A stretch of 64,000 bases of DNA from Agrypnia vestita (GCA_016648135.1 JADDOH010000466.1:62001-126000); one strand, 5' to 3'; positions 1 through 11,433 are shown, counted from the stretch's first letter. Numbers and translations: made by a program. The notes: generated by a model not told the origin, from the letters alone.

Positions 1-60
1 AAAATGTTTATTGAGCATAGAATTTAATCTCTCTCGTTAGTAGGTTTTCATCGTCAAAAA

Positions 61-582
61 ATATATACAGGGTTATTTGGAAAACATTAATAACTTCTCG
101 CCTTGATTATGAGTCGAAAATTTTCACACTATTATGACCTAATATCGATAGTTATGGAGATATGCGACATCAAAGTTTGCATTTTTTTTTCAATATTTCT
201 GACTTATTTTTTGTAAAACGTTGGACCATCATTACAGTAACTTATATCTAATGTGAAAAATTCATTTCCTTTAATAAAAGTCAAATAAAAGAATAAAACC
301 TTGGAATTCCAATCGGAAATTTTTCAAAGTTTTTATCATTTTACTTATCTTGTATTGAAACGGATGAATTTTTCGTAATCGATATAAATTAATGTAATGA
401 TATTCCAACGTTTAACAAAAAAGAAGTCAGAAATATTGAAAACAAATGCAAAATTTGATGTCGCATATCTCCATAACTATTGATATTGGGTCATGAGAGC
501 TTGAACATTTTCGACTCATGATCAAGGCAGGAATATAGCCCTGCGAGGTTATTAATGTTTAACAAATAACCCTGTATATACA
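61..582. mobile_element. Foldback MITE, family FB1, copy a
   Basis: The two halves are inverted copies of each other over nearly the whole length. The left end reads ACAGGGTTATTT (67-78) and the right end is its complement (564-575). Inside, the left arm 'gccttgattatgagtcgaaa' is mirrored near 505-530, and 'ggagatatgcgacatcaaa' (157-175) is mirrored near 458-476. There is no coding capacity. A second copy lies at 41018-41490. The superfamily cannot be named from the termini alone. Confidence 0.8.
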
Positions 583-1069
583 TGTAAGAATAACTTATAA
601 AAGAGCGTTATAGTTGGAAATATAACGCTGTTTATATAAATTATTTTTTAATTAAATTTGTGAATTATAAATTATATGTTATTATCAAAATAACATCACA
701 AGGAGTTATATTAGCAAACTTGCAAGATATGTCTCTCACAATCTAAAAAAAACGCGAGTGCTTGACCTGAAGAAATAGTGACCCTGAGACCACGGAGCTC
801 CGGTTTACACCCATTAACTATGGGCGTGACATATCCTAAGTGCCACAGTCATAAGTCACAACCAGGTTTTCATTTTTGAGCTTCTCGACTTCCTCTTTAC
901 GACAATGCTTCAAAAAGAACCGTGAAACGTCATCCTAATATCAAATAGGAGGTGTGACTGTTGGACCTACGCACGAAAAAAAACGGCAGACCAATCACTT
1001 AATATAAAAGATAAACAATAGAATTTGAATGATGTTCGAAAAATAGAGGCATAAAATATCGAAATGTAC
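583..1069. other. Spacer, no gene seen
   Basis: Unassigned A/T-rich DNA. The only structure noticed is a short inverted repeat AGCGTTATA...TATAACGCT near 604-627. Confidence 0.5.
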
Positions 1070-2226
1070 CATAAAACCAGTGGCGTGCACTGAGCATAGA
1101 CTTAGGTTATGCCGCTTATATCGATATTTTATTTTATATTAATTTTTATTTTATTTTATTAGAGGCACTAACAGAATAATGGGTACGTGATACATAAAGA
1201 AAATAATAATAATAAAATAAAATAATTCTCATCTTCTCTATAAGTGTCTTTGACCTGCTGTAGCATAAACATGCATATGTATATTTTAGAGTATTAATGT
1301 AATGTGAACATGTAAAAATATGTAACTAAATAATTGGTTAATGTATTCTATAGGTTTAGGTTATCGTCAATAAAATTGATGTTGTGTACGAGTGACATTT
1401 TAAATTATGATAGGGTGTCTTCAAGAATATCGACATTACGGTCAGCACGATATAATTTATTAGTACTACACATTCTTGTGGTGGGAGAAAAATAAACAAC
1501 ATTATTTATTGTTTATTTTTCTCCCTGTGAACGAGTGCTGGCTTATTGTAAAGAACTCCGGGTTATACGGGGTTTAACATGCAAATTTATGTTAGATAAA
1601 GAAAGAGAATCAATAACTCCACTGAGAATCTTGTGTAGCACAACGAGATCGGATATTTTCCGTCGGGACTCAAATTTGTGCATGTAGAAAAAGGCAACTC
1701 GATCCTCTATGATGTAAAAGTGTTGTCATTAGAGGCTGTATTTGTCCAAAAGTCACTCTTTCAAAAGGGTGTTTTGGCAAAAATATTCTTGTACTTATCA
1801 ATTTATGTTAGTGAAAAATGTTTATTTGTTATTCGGTTATTAAGGGAAGAGTTAAAAATACGTAATAATATGAAAAAATGCATTTTTATTTTAAAATGTA
1901 TCGGAACGCATATTCATGCCGTTTTCCAACACGTCTGTTCAAACGAAGATGTGTAGTCAGAGGTTTAAACAGACAAGTTGGAAAAATCGTGCGGGAAATT
2001 AGTTGGTATACGTTTGGGGCAGATTTTGCGAAAAATGGGCAACAAATGCGCAGCTTTACGAGTGCATAGTTTATAAATTCTTCCGCTTGAAGGTTCTACT
2101 TAACACATTAATATGCGCATCGAACTATCTAAATATTAAATAAATATTTAATTTAGATTTATTTGCAGAAATTATAATACTTTTAACATTTTTTGATTGT
2201 ACATAGTGCACGCCCTTGCATAAAGT
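1070..2226. mobile_element. Non-autonomous hAT-like transposon, degenerate
   Basis: The left end CAGTGGCGTGCA begins at 1078. A mirrored end (complement of CAAGGGCGTGCACT) finishes at 2218. The flanks are CATAAAAC (1070-1077) and CATAAAGT (2219-2226), an 8-bp duplication with two differences, as expected for hAT insertions. The left end continues with the same sequence (acttaggttatg) as the element at 59942, so the two belong to one family. The short open frames inside (for example 1678-1956) match nothing I recognise. A perfect 17-bp-arm hairpin lies inside (1483-1525). Confidence 0.65.
1483..1525. repeat. Perfect hairpin inside the hAT-like element
   Basis: Arm GGGAGAAAAATAAACAA (1483-1499) is exactly mirrored at 1509-1525, with a 9-nt loop. 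It may be a small foldback insertion or an internal structure of the transposon. Confidence 0.8.
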
Positions 2227-2499
2227 ATCTTTAGCATTTTTTGAGGAAACTATTTTTAAACACAACCCAACATTAAGTATGTTTTATCAGCGTCTATGTG
2301 CGTCAGTGTCAGGACTTCCCAAGCAAATAAGTCAGTTTTAGGTAAAATAAAAATCTTGTATTTTGTTAAGAATTTATGATAACGGCAATTAAACGAGCGT
2401 GTTTGACGCCATTCACCATATTCCCCTCCAAATTATACAACATTTATTTACTTGCATTATTTCCTTATCACGTTCTCATATACCTATGGACGCATTTTT

Positions 2500-2612
2500 A
2501 TTTTTACAGATTTTGACAAAAATACGTTAGACCAAATGCCAAGAACTAATGTTCTTGATGTCTATGAAGAGGTCAGTGATATTATCTACTTGGGATCCTT
2601 CGTGTCTGCAGC
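2500..2612 (+). pseudogene. LINE reverse-transcriptase fragment (YLGS region)
   Basis: An open frame 2452-2694 contains the peptide VYEEVSDIIYLGSFVS. This matches the 'VxxFxYLGSxVS' stretch that follows the catalytic fingers/palm in RTE-like insect LINE reverse transcriptases. No FADD catalytic box or other RT motif is found next to it, so this is a short orphaned fragment. The remainder of the ORF is hydrophobic and probably chance. Family placement is inference from a single motif. Confidence 0.5.
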
Positions 2613-2614
2613 AA

Positions 2615-3615
2615 TCATTTCTCTCCAGTTAACCTTTTTTATAATCTCATGGTATTCCGAAGATGTAATCGAGTGGTGTCCTAATCTTGCATAATAATGT
2701 CGTCGGATCGACACTTTTTCCATTATTTCCATATATTACCTAATCTGCGTTAATTTGTATTTCTGATATATTTCAAAATTTTAATTTAAAAAATTGCAAT
2801 TTATAGAAATACGAATTATTTAAAAAAGAAAAATAATTATTTTAAATGTGGGAACTCGATTGGGATGACAAATCGTTATTTTTTTCGTATTTTTCGTGTC
2901 AGTTTTTTTTCGAAAATATAAACATTTGTTGGAATAAGTACATAAATATTTCATTAGTATTTAAAGCTCCTAAGTGGTGATGATCACATTAAAAATAGGA
3001 TTAGAAAATGAAGAAGAAAAAGGTGCGTGGGATTTTCAAAACCAGAAAATGCGCACTAATGGCATAGATAAGTACGTGACTGCAAAATATTACACATATC
3101 AATGGAATACCCGTTAAAATTTCCACAGGTAACAGTTAAATTACCCGTTAAAAAGTAACTAAGGAAATTTTCATATTTCTACATTAAGGCTGAACATTTA
3201 TTGCGAACGCATATATCAGCGTTTTTGTTAGAAAATGGGGGTTTTTATTATTCATTTATATATCAGAATGTATATGCTGGAATACAATTTTTTTAACGAT
3301 AGTTTAGATAAAACCTTATAATAATTATGAAAATACAAGCATTAATCGATAGGTCGCGGCCAAAAATTCGTTTTCATAGTTCATTTTCAAAAAATCAATA
3401 GATTCTGAATATATACATGTAGGCAGAATATGTTTTATATATTTTTATTGCGAGTGTAAAGCTAGCATTGGGACGATAAAACTGTAAATTATAAAATGTT
3501 CAATATAAAAAAGTTTTTTGATGATATTAAAATGCTTTTTAATCATATAAAAATACGATTTTAAACAATATATTGTATTTACACTTGTATTTTTTTATTA
3601 AAAATACGTTAATTG
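2615..3615. other. A/T-rich stretch, no gene seen
   Basis: Very A/T-rich sequence with poly-A and poly-T runs and no open frame worth naming. No repeat relationship to the rest of the window was noticed. Confidence 0.5.
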
Positions 3616-3617
3616 CT

Positions 3618-3772
3618 ATATAAAAATAAAAATTCCAAAGCGTAATATATGCAACGTAAAAAATGACGCAGTTTTAAAATCAATCTGTTTTTAAAACTAT
3701 TTGTTTTCATATATTTAAAACATCATTTGTTATCATATTTCATGCTTTGGAATTTTTATTTTTCAAAGTAAT
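3618..3772. mobile_element. Short foldback element
   Basis: The arm AAAATAAAAATTCCAAAGC (about 3624-3642) is mirrored by GCTTTGGAATTTTTATTTT (about 3744-3762). The total is about 150 bp with A/T-rich centre and no coding capacity. It has the shape of a MITE; target duplication not resolved. Confidence 0.55.
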
Positions 3773-3779
3773 TCCAGTA

Positions 3780-4470
3780 AAAAGCAGTTCCAGCCAGCAA
3801 GAAGACCAGAAGAGCTCCTGAAGAAGAAAGAAGAAGGCACGGGCCCCAGCTCCTCTGCCTAACTCAGCGCTGAAAGGAGAATACTCGACGTACTTATCAT
3901 ACTATTTAAGCTAACGGCATCGAATTACTATTCGAGGCAGTTTCTTCAGACGACTGCGAGAATTATCGAAGGAGGCTTATCCAGCACTTCGAAGCTTCGA
4001 GATTTTGAACATCAGTATCTACCACCTACTGATATCTGATTGAGCTGACGCCGCAGAACTTCATCTTCTCGACCTGACTTCGAGATTTATCGACGGAGAC
4101 CATCAAATATTTCCAACTTTCGGAAATACGAACTTCAGTTACTACCCCCTACTGATATCTGATTGAGCTGACGCCGCAGAACATCATCTTCTCGACCTGA
4201 CTTTGAGATTTATCGACGGAGACCATCAAACATTTCCAAAGATTTATTGACGGAGACCATCAAGCAATTTCAACTTTCGGAAATACAAACTTCAGTATCC
4301 ACCACCTACCGATATCTGATTGAGCTGACGCCGCAGAACATTCATCATCATCCGCTTCTTAAGTTTCACCACTATTTTTCTGTATATAATTCTTGGTGTT
4401 AATAAACGAGCCAGGATTTCAGCAGTACCGTGTGTTTCACTGGTCCCATTGATTGACTGGCCCGAGTCCA
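3780..4470 (+). repeat. Retroelement-like region with about 125-bp tandem repeats
   Basis: Three degenerate direct repeats contain 'gatatctgattgagctgacg' at about 4031, 4153 and 4313, with 'tttatcgacggagaccatca' between them; one unit carries an extra internal duplication near 4235-4265. The block is followed by AATAAA (4401) inside 'gttaataaacgagccagg' and by 'ggcccgagtcca'. The composition is clearly less A/T-rich than the flanks. A repeat-rich U3/R region of an LTR element is a possible reading, but no LTR boundaries, primer site or coding region were found, so the class is open. Confidence 0.5.
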
Positions 4471-5190
4471 ACCGAAGTCTGATTTGAAAGAAAAATGGTA
4501 TTTTAACAGACTATACGATTTAATTAATTCGAATTATTGAGTACGAGGTAAAATTTTTTGAATATTTTTATGTTAATGACAGTGAAATTTTCTTAGTACG
4601 CATGTAGAATTTAATTAAAATAATCGATGTTTTAATGGTTTTATGGACACTGCGATATAGGAAAACAGAACGTTTAATTTTTGTCTTTTTTAAAACGATA
4701 TATTTAACAAATTGTCGAAAAATATTAATGTCTGAATAACACGACTTCTTCTTCAAACTGTATAAATCAATTTTTAAATAAAATATTTGGTCTTTATTTA
4801 AAAATATACGAGATTAAGTGTACCAAAGATAACTCTATTGCATGAAAACTAAAATAGTGTTTCGGGGTTATAGTTTTTTTAATGTTATAACAACATATTT
4901 GTTCATATTTTTTTAAGGAAGTGCTTCAAGAGTAAATGAATCTATCATAATAAAATTGAGTGTTTAGCTATGGGTTTTGCAAAATGATTTAATAAGTTTA
5001 CGTTAAATTTAGCAAATCGAGAGCAAATACGAAAATCGTGTACTGGGGCCTCTTAAGAGATTAATTGAAAAAATCATTATTTCAAATTATGTTACTTCTG
5101 CAGTTTTTTGGATAATTCTGTCTTGTGCTTTTTTTTCTTCTTGTCTTTTGCCCATTAATTGCCTGAATGATGATCATTACCTACTGACCA
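4471..5190. other. A/T-rich stretch, no gene seen
   Basis: No coding or repeat feature recognised. The short minus-strand frame at 4568-4756 is lysine/isoleucine-rich and consistent with chance. Confidence 0.5.
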
Positions 5191-5195
5191 AATTT

Positions 5196-5770
5196 TTATT
5201 AATCAATTAGAAAGGCATACGGAAAAATCAAAAACAACGAAAAAATATTTTGGCTGATACAGACCACCTCTCCGGGCAGGTATGCTACCATTAAACCATA
5301 TCAGCCCCGTACCATTCCGTCAATATATCGACCTTATCTGAAGTCTCATTTATTAATTAATTAACAAATATTATCTTAGTTTTTGATCAATCCACTTTTA
5401 TGATGCGACAGACACAAAATACTTTGTGCAAACAGCCGCTAGAGGATGCCAGAATTATTCGATAAATCATTTTTTTGGACACATTTGATACAACACACGT
5501 ATATATAATATATTATATTCAAGAACACATTCTTATCGTGAAGTTGCAATTTTTCAGAACAAAGTTTTGTGAAATTTAAAACCATATTTTTATTAATCAA
5601 TTAGAAAATACATGCAGAAAAATAAAAAACAACGAAAAAATATTTTGGCTGCTACAGTATGTGTTTCTAATTGATTAATAAAAATTTTGTTTTAAATTTC
5701 ACAGAATTTTGTTCTGAAAAATTGTACCTTCACAAAAAGGATGTGTTCTTGAATATAATATATCATTATT
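5196..5770. mobile_element. Foldback MITE, family FB2, with an extra partial copy
   Basis: The left arm (about 5515-5610) starts 'attcaagaacacattctta', and is mirrored at about 5663-5757, where it ends 'ggatgtgttcttgaat'. The centre holds 'caacgaaaaaatattttggc'. The same centre segment with the neighbouring 'tttattaatcaattagaaa' also occurs at 5196-5265, so an additional truncated copy sits just upstream. A third partial copy is at 61065-61175. No coding capacity. Confidence 0.75.
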
Positions 5771-6240
5771 GACCTTTAAATCCGCATGCATTATACCAAT
5801 TTTATTATTTTTCCTTAGTCAAAAGCGACATTTTTTTATTAGTTCGTCATTAAAATTTTCTTTTAGGAATTGGCGGTGACATAATGAAAAATCAAATTTA
5901 AAAGATAATTGAACATCAGAACAGCTCATAAAATGTAATTTTTAAATGAGCTAAAATAATTGCAAAAATGTATTTGAGAATGTTATTTTTTTTAAAAAAA
6001 TCATACACATAAATATACGAATATGTGTGAATCCTTTGATGGTCGGGTCACGTATTCAGAATGACCAGACCGGAGGAATATTCTTCAGGATGCCAAAACA
6101 CCAGGGTTTGTGGATCCAACAGTGATGACTACGGATGTGCGTTCTGATGAAAACAAATCGTGTTCAAAAGGCTCCTTTCTCTTAAGAAGCTACAATACCT
6201 TGAAGTATCCAAAAAAATTAAAAATTGAAAAAATCAGGCA
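5771..6240. other. Spacer, no gene seen
   Basis: No gene recognised. A weak LINE-like peptide (WSGHVFRM) can be read near 6036-6065 but lacks support on either side. Confidence 0.4.
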
Positions 6241-6415
6241 ACTGTTGCGGACACGGAATACATGTTGCTTCAATATTCTTACTATTCTCAAACTAAGTCA
6301 AAAGCCTGTGCTATGAAAATAGGACTAACTTGCTGGTCCTGGAATGACGCTCGAAACACTGACCACCAGATCACTAGGCGAGCGCAATGACCACCACAAC
6401 AACAAGCTACTCTAC
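6241..6415 (-). mobile_element. tRNA-derived SINE, family S1, copy a
   Basis: Read on the minus strand, the sequence starts 'gtagagtagcttgttg', then has 'gctcgcctagtgatctg' and a B-box-like 'gtttcgagcg'. It continues into the family tail 'agttagtcctattttcatag', 'agtttgagaatagtaagaat' and 'cgtgtccgcaac'. It aligns along its length to the plus-strand copy at 53523-53700, which has a perfect A box. Mutations in the A box suggest it is old. Confidence 0.7.
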
Positions 6416-7970
6416 ATTGGTTAATATTTTCAATTAACAAATTATTTTGAAAATTTCAAAATGGCAGAGTTATTTGCCGCACTGCAAAGGTCTTTCTCCG
6501 TGACGCGCCTAGCTGGTGGAAACAATAATTTCGCTAGGATTTGAGTGAAATTAAAAACTTAATTATATTCTTGATAAATAATGTCGTTAAAAAAAGTTTT
6601 TTTTGCCAAAGAGAAAAGTTTCAAAATATTTTCCATTTTTTCCTAGAATAATCGAAATTGAAAATAAGCAAATGGAGAATTTTATCAAAAAATGATTCAT
6701 TGTAGATAATGTAATTATTCAGATCTGTGCAAAATTTTAACAGAATCGGTCTTATAATTTTTATATTTCCTCCACTACTCTGAAAAATAGAATTTTAAGA
6801 GAAACGCAAAAGAATAATGAAATTCGTTAAAGAATTCACCTACCACGCTGGCTTCAAACTGCTATAACTCAGATAATTTCTGAAATTTGTAAATACGTAA
6901 TGGCTCAAATTATTCCTAGAACTTCAATCTGTAAGATAAAGCAAATAATTTTTTTATATAAATTTCAATGTGGCGTAACCCCTTAATAATCTAACTTTTA
7001 CTTATTATTGTAGTGACACACAGTTTTACTTTCATAGACTAAATTACAAATAAATCTAAAAATCGTATGGTAGGTCACACCTTAAGTACTTTATTTAGTC
7101 AATCGCTTACCAATCTCAACACTAGATTATATTAAGATTATTATATTCTCCTATTTTCTAACTGCAGATAAAATCCTATGCGGGAGTTTCCAAATTCTTT
7201 GGAAAAATCTGCCTGGAAAAAAACGGTTTATATGACAGGTAAGTAAAGTTTTAAGGGGTATACTGCAAAAATCTTCATGAAATCCATGGAACTATGTGCA
7301 TTTAATATATTAATTGCTCATTATTAGATTAAAATATTTTTTTAATCAATTTATTGTAATAATAAATAATCCAAGCGGTAAAGTAAATGCACTACTATTT
7401 TGCTTTAGAATTTGACAGATATGTAATTAAATCGGCTCCATCCAAATACTGAGAAAAAAATGCAAATATACAAGATGAAGTCAAACTTTGGGAGGTAATA
7501 AAAAAGATGCATAAAAAACAATTCGATAATAGTACCCACCTACAGAAGTAGGCACACGAAACGAATGCAAAAAAAATTTACCCACGACCCAGCAGAGAGC
7601 AGTGATTACTGTTAGCCGCTTTATCCCACATTTCATTCAGGACCAATAAAGCAGCACATTTCAATTTTTTTAAACCAGCGCTTGTCACACTGTTTGAATT
7701 TTGGAACCTAGCTGACAAGGATCAAGTTTAATTTGTTTTTTTTTTTACATTAAAGAATATGAAGACCAAGCTTAGTTTTAAAAAATCTACTACTATCACC
7801 ACAATTTTATGTATGTAATATTATACGTAGAACGAAAGGAAAATTTTAAAGCTTATTTTTAGAACAGTTCTAGATACTTTGGCGTAGGCGCTACAACAAT
7901 GATCTCTATAAGTACTATAGCTGTTTAAGCGTCACAAAATTATATAATTTGGAATCTTCGGTGATTGAAT
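6416..7970. other. A/T-rich stretch, no gene seen
   Basis: No open frame or recognisable gene. Much of 6540-6970 has the look of a decayed transposon, but no termini could be defined. Confidence 0.4.
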
Positions 7971-7974
7971 CATG

Positions 7975-8228
7975 TGGAGAGAATGACAGAATAATAAACA
8001 CTGAAGTCACTGCTGAATACAAGACCAGCAGGGCAAAGGAGCTTAGAACGGCCAAAACTAATATGACGTGATCACGTATTTAAAGACATACCTACCTGCC
8101 TTGGAGATTCAGAACCGAAAAAAGCTGGTTAAGTCCGAGACCAGTAGAGAAAGACTCTTGAGGAGACCAATACCCACCAGAGGGTTTAGAATCAACAAAT
8201 ACAACGACGATGATAATACTTATAATAT
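7975..8228 (+). mobile_element. Degenerate LINE-type 3' end, family R (copy a)
   Basis: The segment shares the order and wording of the copy at 23648-23842: 'aagaccagcagggcaaagga', then a 'ctgccttggag' block, then 'gaaagactcttgaggag', and a GAT-rich end (gacgatgata). A terminal short tandem repeat is typical of insect non-LTR retrotransposons. The open frame 8068-8259 shows no domain. Class is inference. Confidence 0.4.
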
Positions 8229-8344
8229 GTACATGTACCGATTAAGATACATTGTATAGAATTATGTACATTGATCGGTACTTTTTGGTTAGACATAACT
8301 ACTAATTGAATTAGACATAACTATTAATTAAAAAAAAACATATT

Positions 8345-8400
8345 TTGTTTTTTTAACACCGCTTTCGATACCACTGTATTTTCGCCTATTAAGTAAAAAT
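8345..8400 (-). ncRNA. Decayed PLE hammerhead remnant
   Basis: The minus strand keeps the stem II sequence ATACAGTGGTATC followed by GAAA, as in the intact motif at 36410-36449. The CTGACGA box has decayed and stem III is lost. Not expected to cleave. Confidence 0.35.
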
Positions 8401-8548
8401 TTATTTTGAAAAATATATTATTATTATTCAATAACTTTTTTATTTGCCTACATAATAAATTAACTTAACCAGTTGGTCATCCAAATTGGGAAGTTCCTTA
8501 AATGAATAAAAGTATTGTTATTTTTATCAAGTTCCGCTTTCCTCTAAG

Positions 8549-8685
8549 AAGCGCTGATCGGGTGACTACGGGGACAGGTATTTACGAAGGCCGGAAGCTA
8601 AATGTTTGCTCCACAACATTACAAAGATGTGATGACCACGCAGCAGAATGTCCTGTTGGAAGAATACACAGCGTTCACCCGTGTG
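8549..8685 (+). other. Candidate orphan host exon
   Basis: An open frame covers 8502-8696. A pyrimidine tract ending CTTTCCTCTAAG (AG at 8547-8548) precedes it, and a consensus donor GTAAGT stands at 8686-8691. The peptide between is fairly balanced and contains a Cys-rich part, LQRCDDHAAECPVGR. I do not recognise a domain. Base composition is less A/T-rich than the flanks. Splice signals of this strength also arise by chance, so this is only a candidate. Confidence 0.25.
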
Positions 8686-8889
8686 GTAAGTGGTGACAGG
8701 CAACCGTGCGTTATATATTAAACTCGCCATAATAAAGCTTAATCTTGCCCAAGTATTTTACAGATGTGTGAAAATGAAAATAGGTTACACACAAATATTT
8801 GTTGCCTTGTACAATAGTCTAAAATTGAAGATTTAAGGTCTATAATTCGGTTGTTCGACGTATGTAGGTTTTTAAACAAAACGGATATT

Positions 8890-9000
8890 TCATTGGCCTC
8901 CACGGCAAGAGGAAACTCTCCTGAAGACGCTGTGATATGATTCCAGTGAAACGTCAAGTATTGAATCTCTACACATCCATACGGTTCGTATGAAATATCT
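8890..9000 (+). ncRNA. PLE hammerhead remnant (family J, copy a)
   Basis: CTGAAGA (8912-8918) is followed by a possible 4-bp stem II (GCTG/CAGT) and GAAACGTC, the layout of PLE-associated hammerheads. Stem I is not paired. Downstream 'cacatccatacggttcgtat' is shared with the minus-strand copy at 47505-47600, which supports a common element. Confidence 0.4.
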
Positions 9001-9117
9001 GTTTTGTCACCTAAATCTAAAATTGATTCATATGCAATGATTCATATGATTTATGTACGGTTTATAATAAATACAGGAATATTCATCCACCACGCATCGG
9101 AAACCGCGGCATGGCGG

Positions 9118-9885
9118 TTAAAGCCATGTATTCACTAGGGGACAAATCGCGAAACATTCCGCTCGGCATGTCGCATCAACATCTACGCTCATGTTTCGGG
9201 GACAATGACGCGGTCATTTGACGTGTACACACCGGGACTCGCATATCTTGTCGCGGAAATGTCACTCGATGATTTTACGATGACAGCTGCGGTATCTCAT
9301 TTGGCGAAAACGGGGTTCCGCGCAATTCGAAATGTTTTTTGGGTCGCAATTTTAAATTAACGAGGTTTTACTGTAGTAAATTGAATATTATTAAAAACAA
9401 GGTCCTTTTTGCAAATAATTATTGTTTTCCAGACGTCGCGGAAATATATCTCCCTATGAGGTTATGATGATAGCCGCGTATCTGTTTATGTTAATGAGTT
9501 TATCGAAAAGTAAGAGGAGAAAAAAGGGGAGAATGCGAAATTATTTACTGCAAAGAGAACGAAGGACGGACATACTATGCGATCTTCGATCGATACAGCT
9601 CGATGAGTTCAAGAACGATTTCGTTTCCCCGCATTGTCATCTTGACAGATACAGCGCATGCGTATTCACTTGTAAACATACCACGTGGTACTGACGCTCC
9701 GCGGAATGTTGCAGTGAGTACGCTCGGGTACCGTGCGCATGGCAACGTTGCCACGGCACGTAGAAATGCCCCGCTATGTTGTGCGCGAGGTCGCGGAACA
9801 GTGCACGACGTTGCAACGTCACGTAGATTCTATGCCGCGCGTGCTGTTGAGGGACAATTTGTCCCCTAGTGAATACATGGCTTAA
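9118..9885. mobile_element. PIF/Harbinger-like DNA transposon, internally deleted
   Basis: Perfect 25-bp terminal inverted repeats lie at 9123-9147 and 9857-9881; they start GCCATGTATTCACTAGGGGA. Both ends abut TTA/TTAA, consistent with the 3-bp TWA duplication of Harbinger elements; TTAA would also fit piggyBac, so the superfamily rests on the open frame. The interior is much more CpG-rich than the flanks, pointing to a younger insertion. A pogo/Tigger-type terminal sequence (complement of ACAGTAAAACCTCG, 9364-9377) lies inside, perhaps a nested remnant. Confidence 0.7.
9422..9694 (+). pseudogene. Remnant of Harbinger-type transposase N-terminus
   Basis: The 90-codon frame begins with a hydrophobic stretch and then KSKRRKKGRMRNYLLQRE and DILCDLRSIQLDEFKNDF. 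This resembles the 'RR.W......R...G.f..L...Lr.d...F..ffRM' region at the N-terminus of PIF/Harbinger transposases (HARBI1-type). The frame ends before any DDE catalytic region, and the remaining 190 bp of the element cannot encode one. It is therefore a truncated product of an internally deleted element. The domain match is by eye and partial; a chance frame is possible. Confidence 0.4.
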
Positions 9886-10695
9886 GGCATGGAAAACTAT
9901 AGATTTTTAAATATTTAATTTGAATAATCATTATCAATTATTTTAATATGCTACGCTCCAACAAGGGTGGTATAAACGCTACATGTATAATATTTAGCTA
10001 AGTACAAGCCGCTTTATTTATGTCTCGAATTAAGTAAATTTTCTGAAACGGATGAAGTTTTTTTCCAACGTAATCCGTTTTTATTGCTTGAAAAAAGAAC
10101 GAAATATTATATATAGGTTCTTTATCGACCTATGTATTTATTTATACCGGACCTATTTTTCTCATAAGATTAGATTAACCCGTCCCACGCCCTCGAAAAC
10201 ACACAGTGCGACAACACGACCATAACAACAGAGACAATAATAGATCAGGAATATAAAAATTTAACTCAACTTCCTTACTAAAATCCTGTCCAATAATATT
10301 TGTATTTGTGTAAAGAATATATATAAAGAAAATCTTTAAATAAAGAAAATCTGATGCGAGACAATGCATTGTCATTGGTCATCGTAAATGTTTATAATCC
10401 GCTTTGTCAAGATGATTTTATTTTCATTAACTTTTGAATTTTTAGCACTCTATTTCCCACTTGATTAGAGAACTAGAAACAACCACACTTCTCCGCTTCT
10501 GAAAACATTCCTCAGCTCTCATTTGATGCTGCTCCCTTTCAAAATCTTAGAATTCTTCTGTGGTTTTTTGATCGACCAAGGTACGTTCGAGAACCACGAC
10601 ATATGATCAAGAACCGAATTGTTAGAGATGACAGATTTACTAAAATCGGGTATCCTAAGTAACCATCAAGTGCTGACGATAAAGGCCTGGCGCCG
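9886..10695. other. Spacer, no gene seen
   Basis: No feature recognised. The minus-strand frame at 10175-10375 is unremarkable. Confidence 0.4.
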
Positions 10696-10701
10696 AGACG
10701 A

Positions 10702-10751
10702 TATTATGATTCCAAATATAACTCAATATTATATTTGGAATCATAATATTA
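10702..10751. repeat. Hairpin, about 21-bp arms
   Basis: ATATTATGATTCCAAATATA is mirrored by TATATTTGGAATCATAATAT after a short loop. Almost perfect. No terminal features of a transposon seen. Confidence 0.75.
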
Positions 10752-10920
10752 TTATTAATATATAACGTTAACATAACGTTATTAAATACATTATTATTAT
10801 TAAAATGAATACTTTAAATTATTATATTTTACATTATTACAATGTTGTGCACGATGAAAGAATGTTGGATGGGAGGAGACAGTTATGATTTAAAGATCTT
10901 AGATTTAATTGGAAATGTTA

Positions 10921-10956
10921 TGTTGGTTGGTTGTTGGTTGGTGGGTTGTTTTTATT
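10921..10956. repeat. (TTGG)n-type simple repeat
   Basis: Imperfect tandem of GTTGG/TTGG units. Confidence 0.75.
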
Positions 10957-11433
10957 TTACTTAACTTTTGAAGAATTATTATTTTAAATTTAACATGAAC
11001 GTAGACATGCAAATATGCGAGTTAAAATTATTTGTATTTTATTTATTTAATATAATATGATCCTTTCAATATAATATTCACGTTTGAAGTACTACTATAC
11101 GAGGGTGAGCGTTCGGATGAAATCTCGTCTCGGTAAATATCGTGTTTTGGCGGTTGGTCATTCAGTTTATTTTTAAAAAAATACAATAAAACTGCAAACT
11201 CTGTGCAAACTATATGCAAATTCCGAGATAAAAGATTTATCTGTACACGCGCTCGAGAAATTACTAACATTTGAAAATCTTTGAAAGGTTTGAATTTTTA
11301 TATAAATAAATATTAACGTAAGGTTTTGTTGATGATACGGTACACACATAATATAGTAGTTTAGCAAATGTTGATATCGTGCTGTTTTATTTCGGAGGAG
11401 AGACTGTTTTATTCCGAGACATTCTGAGACACT

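Noticed and set aside
6036..6065. LINE fragment from the peptide WSGHVFRM
   Set aside because: Only eight residues fit, with no flanking motif.
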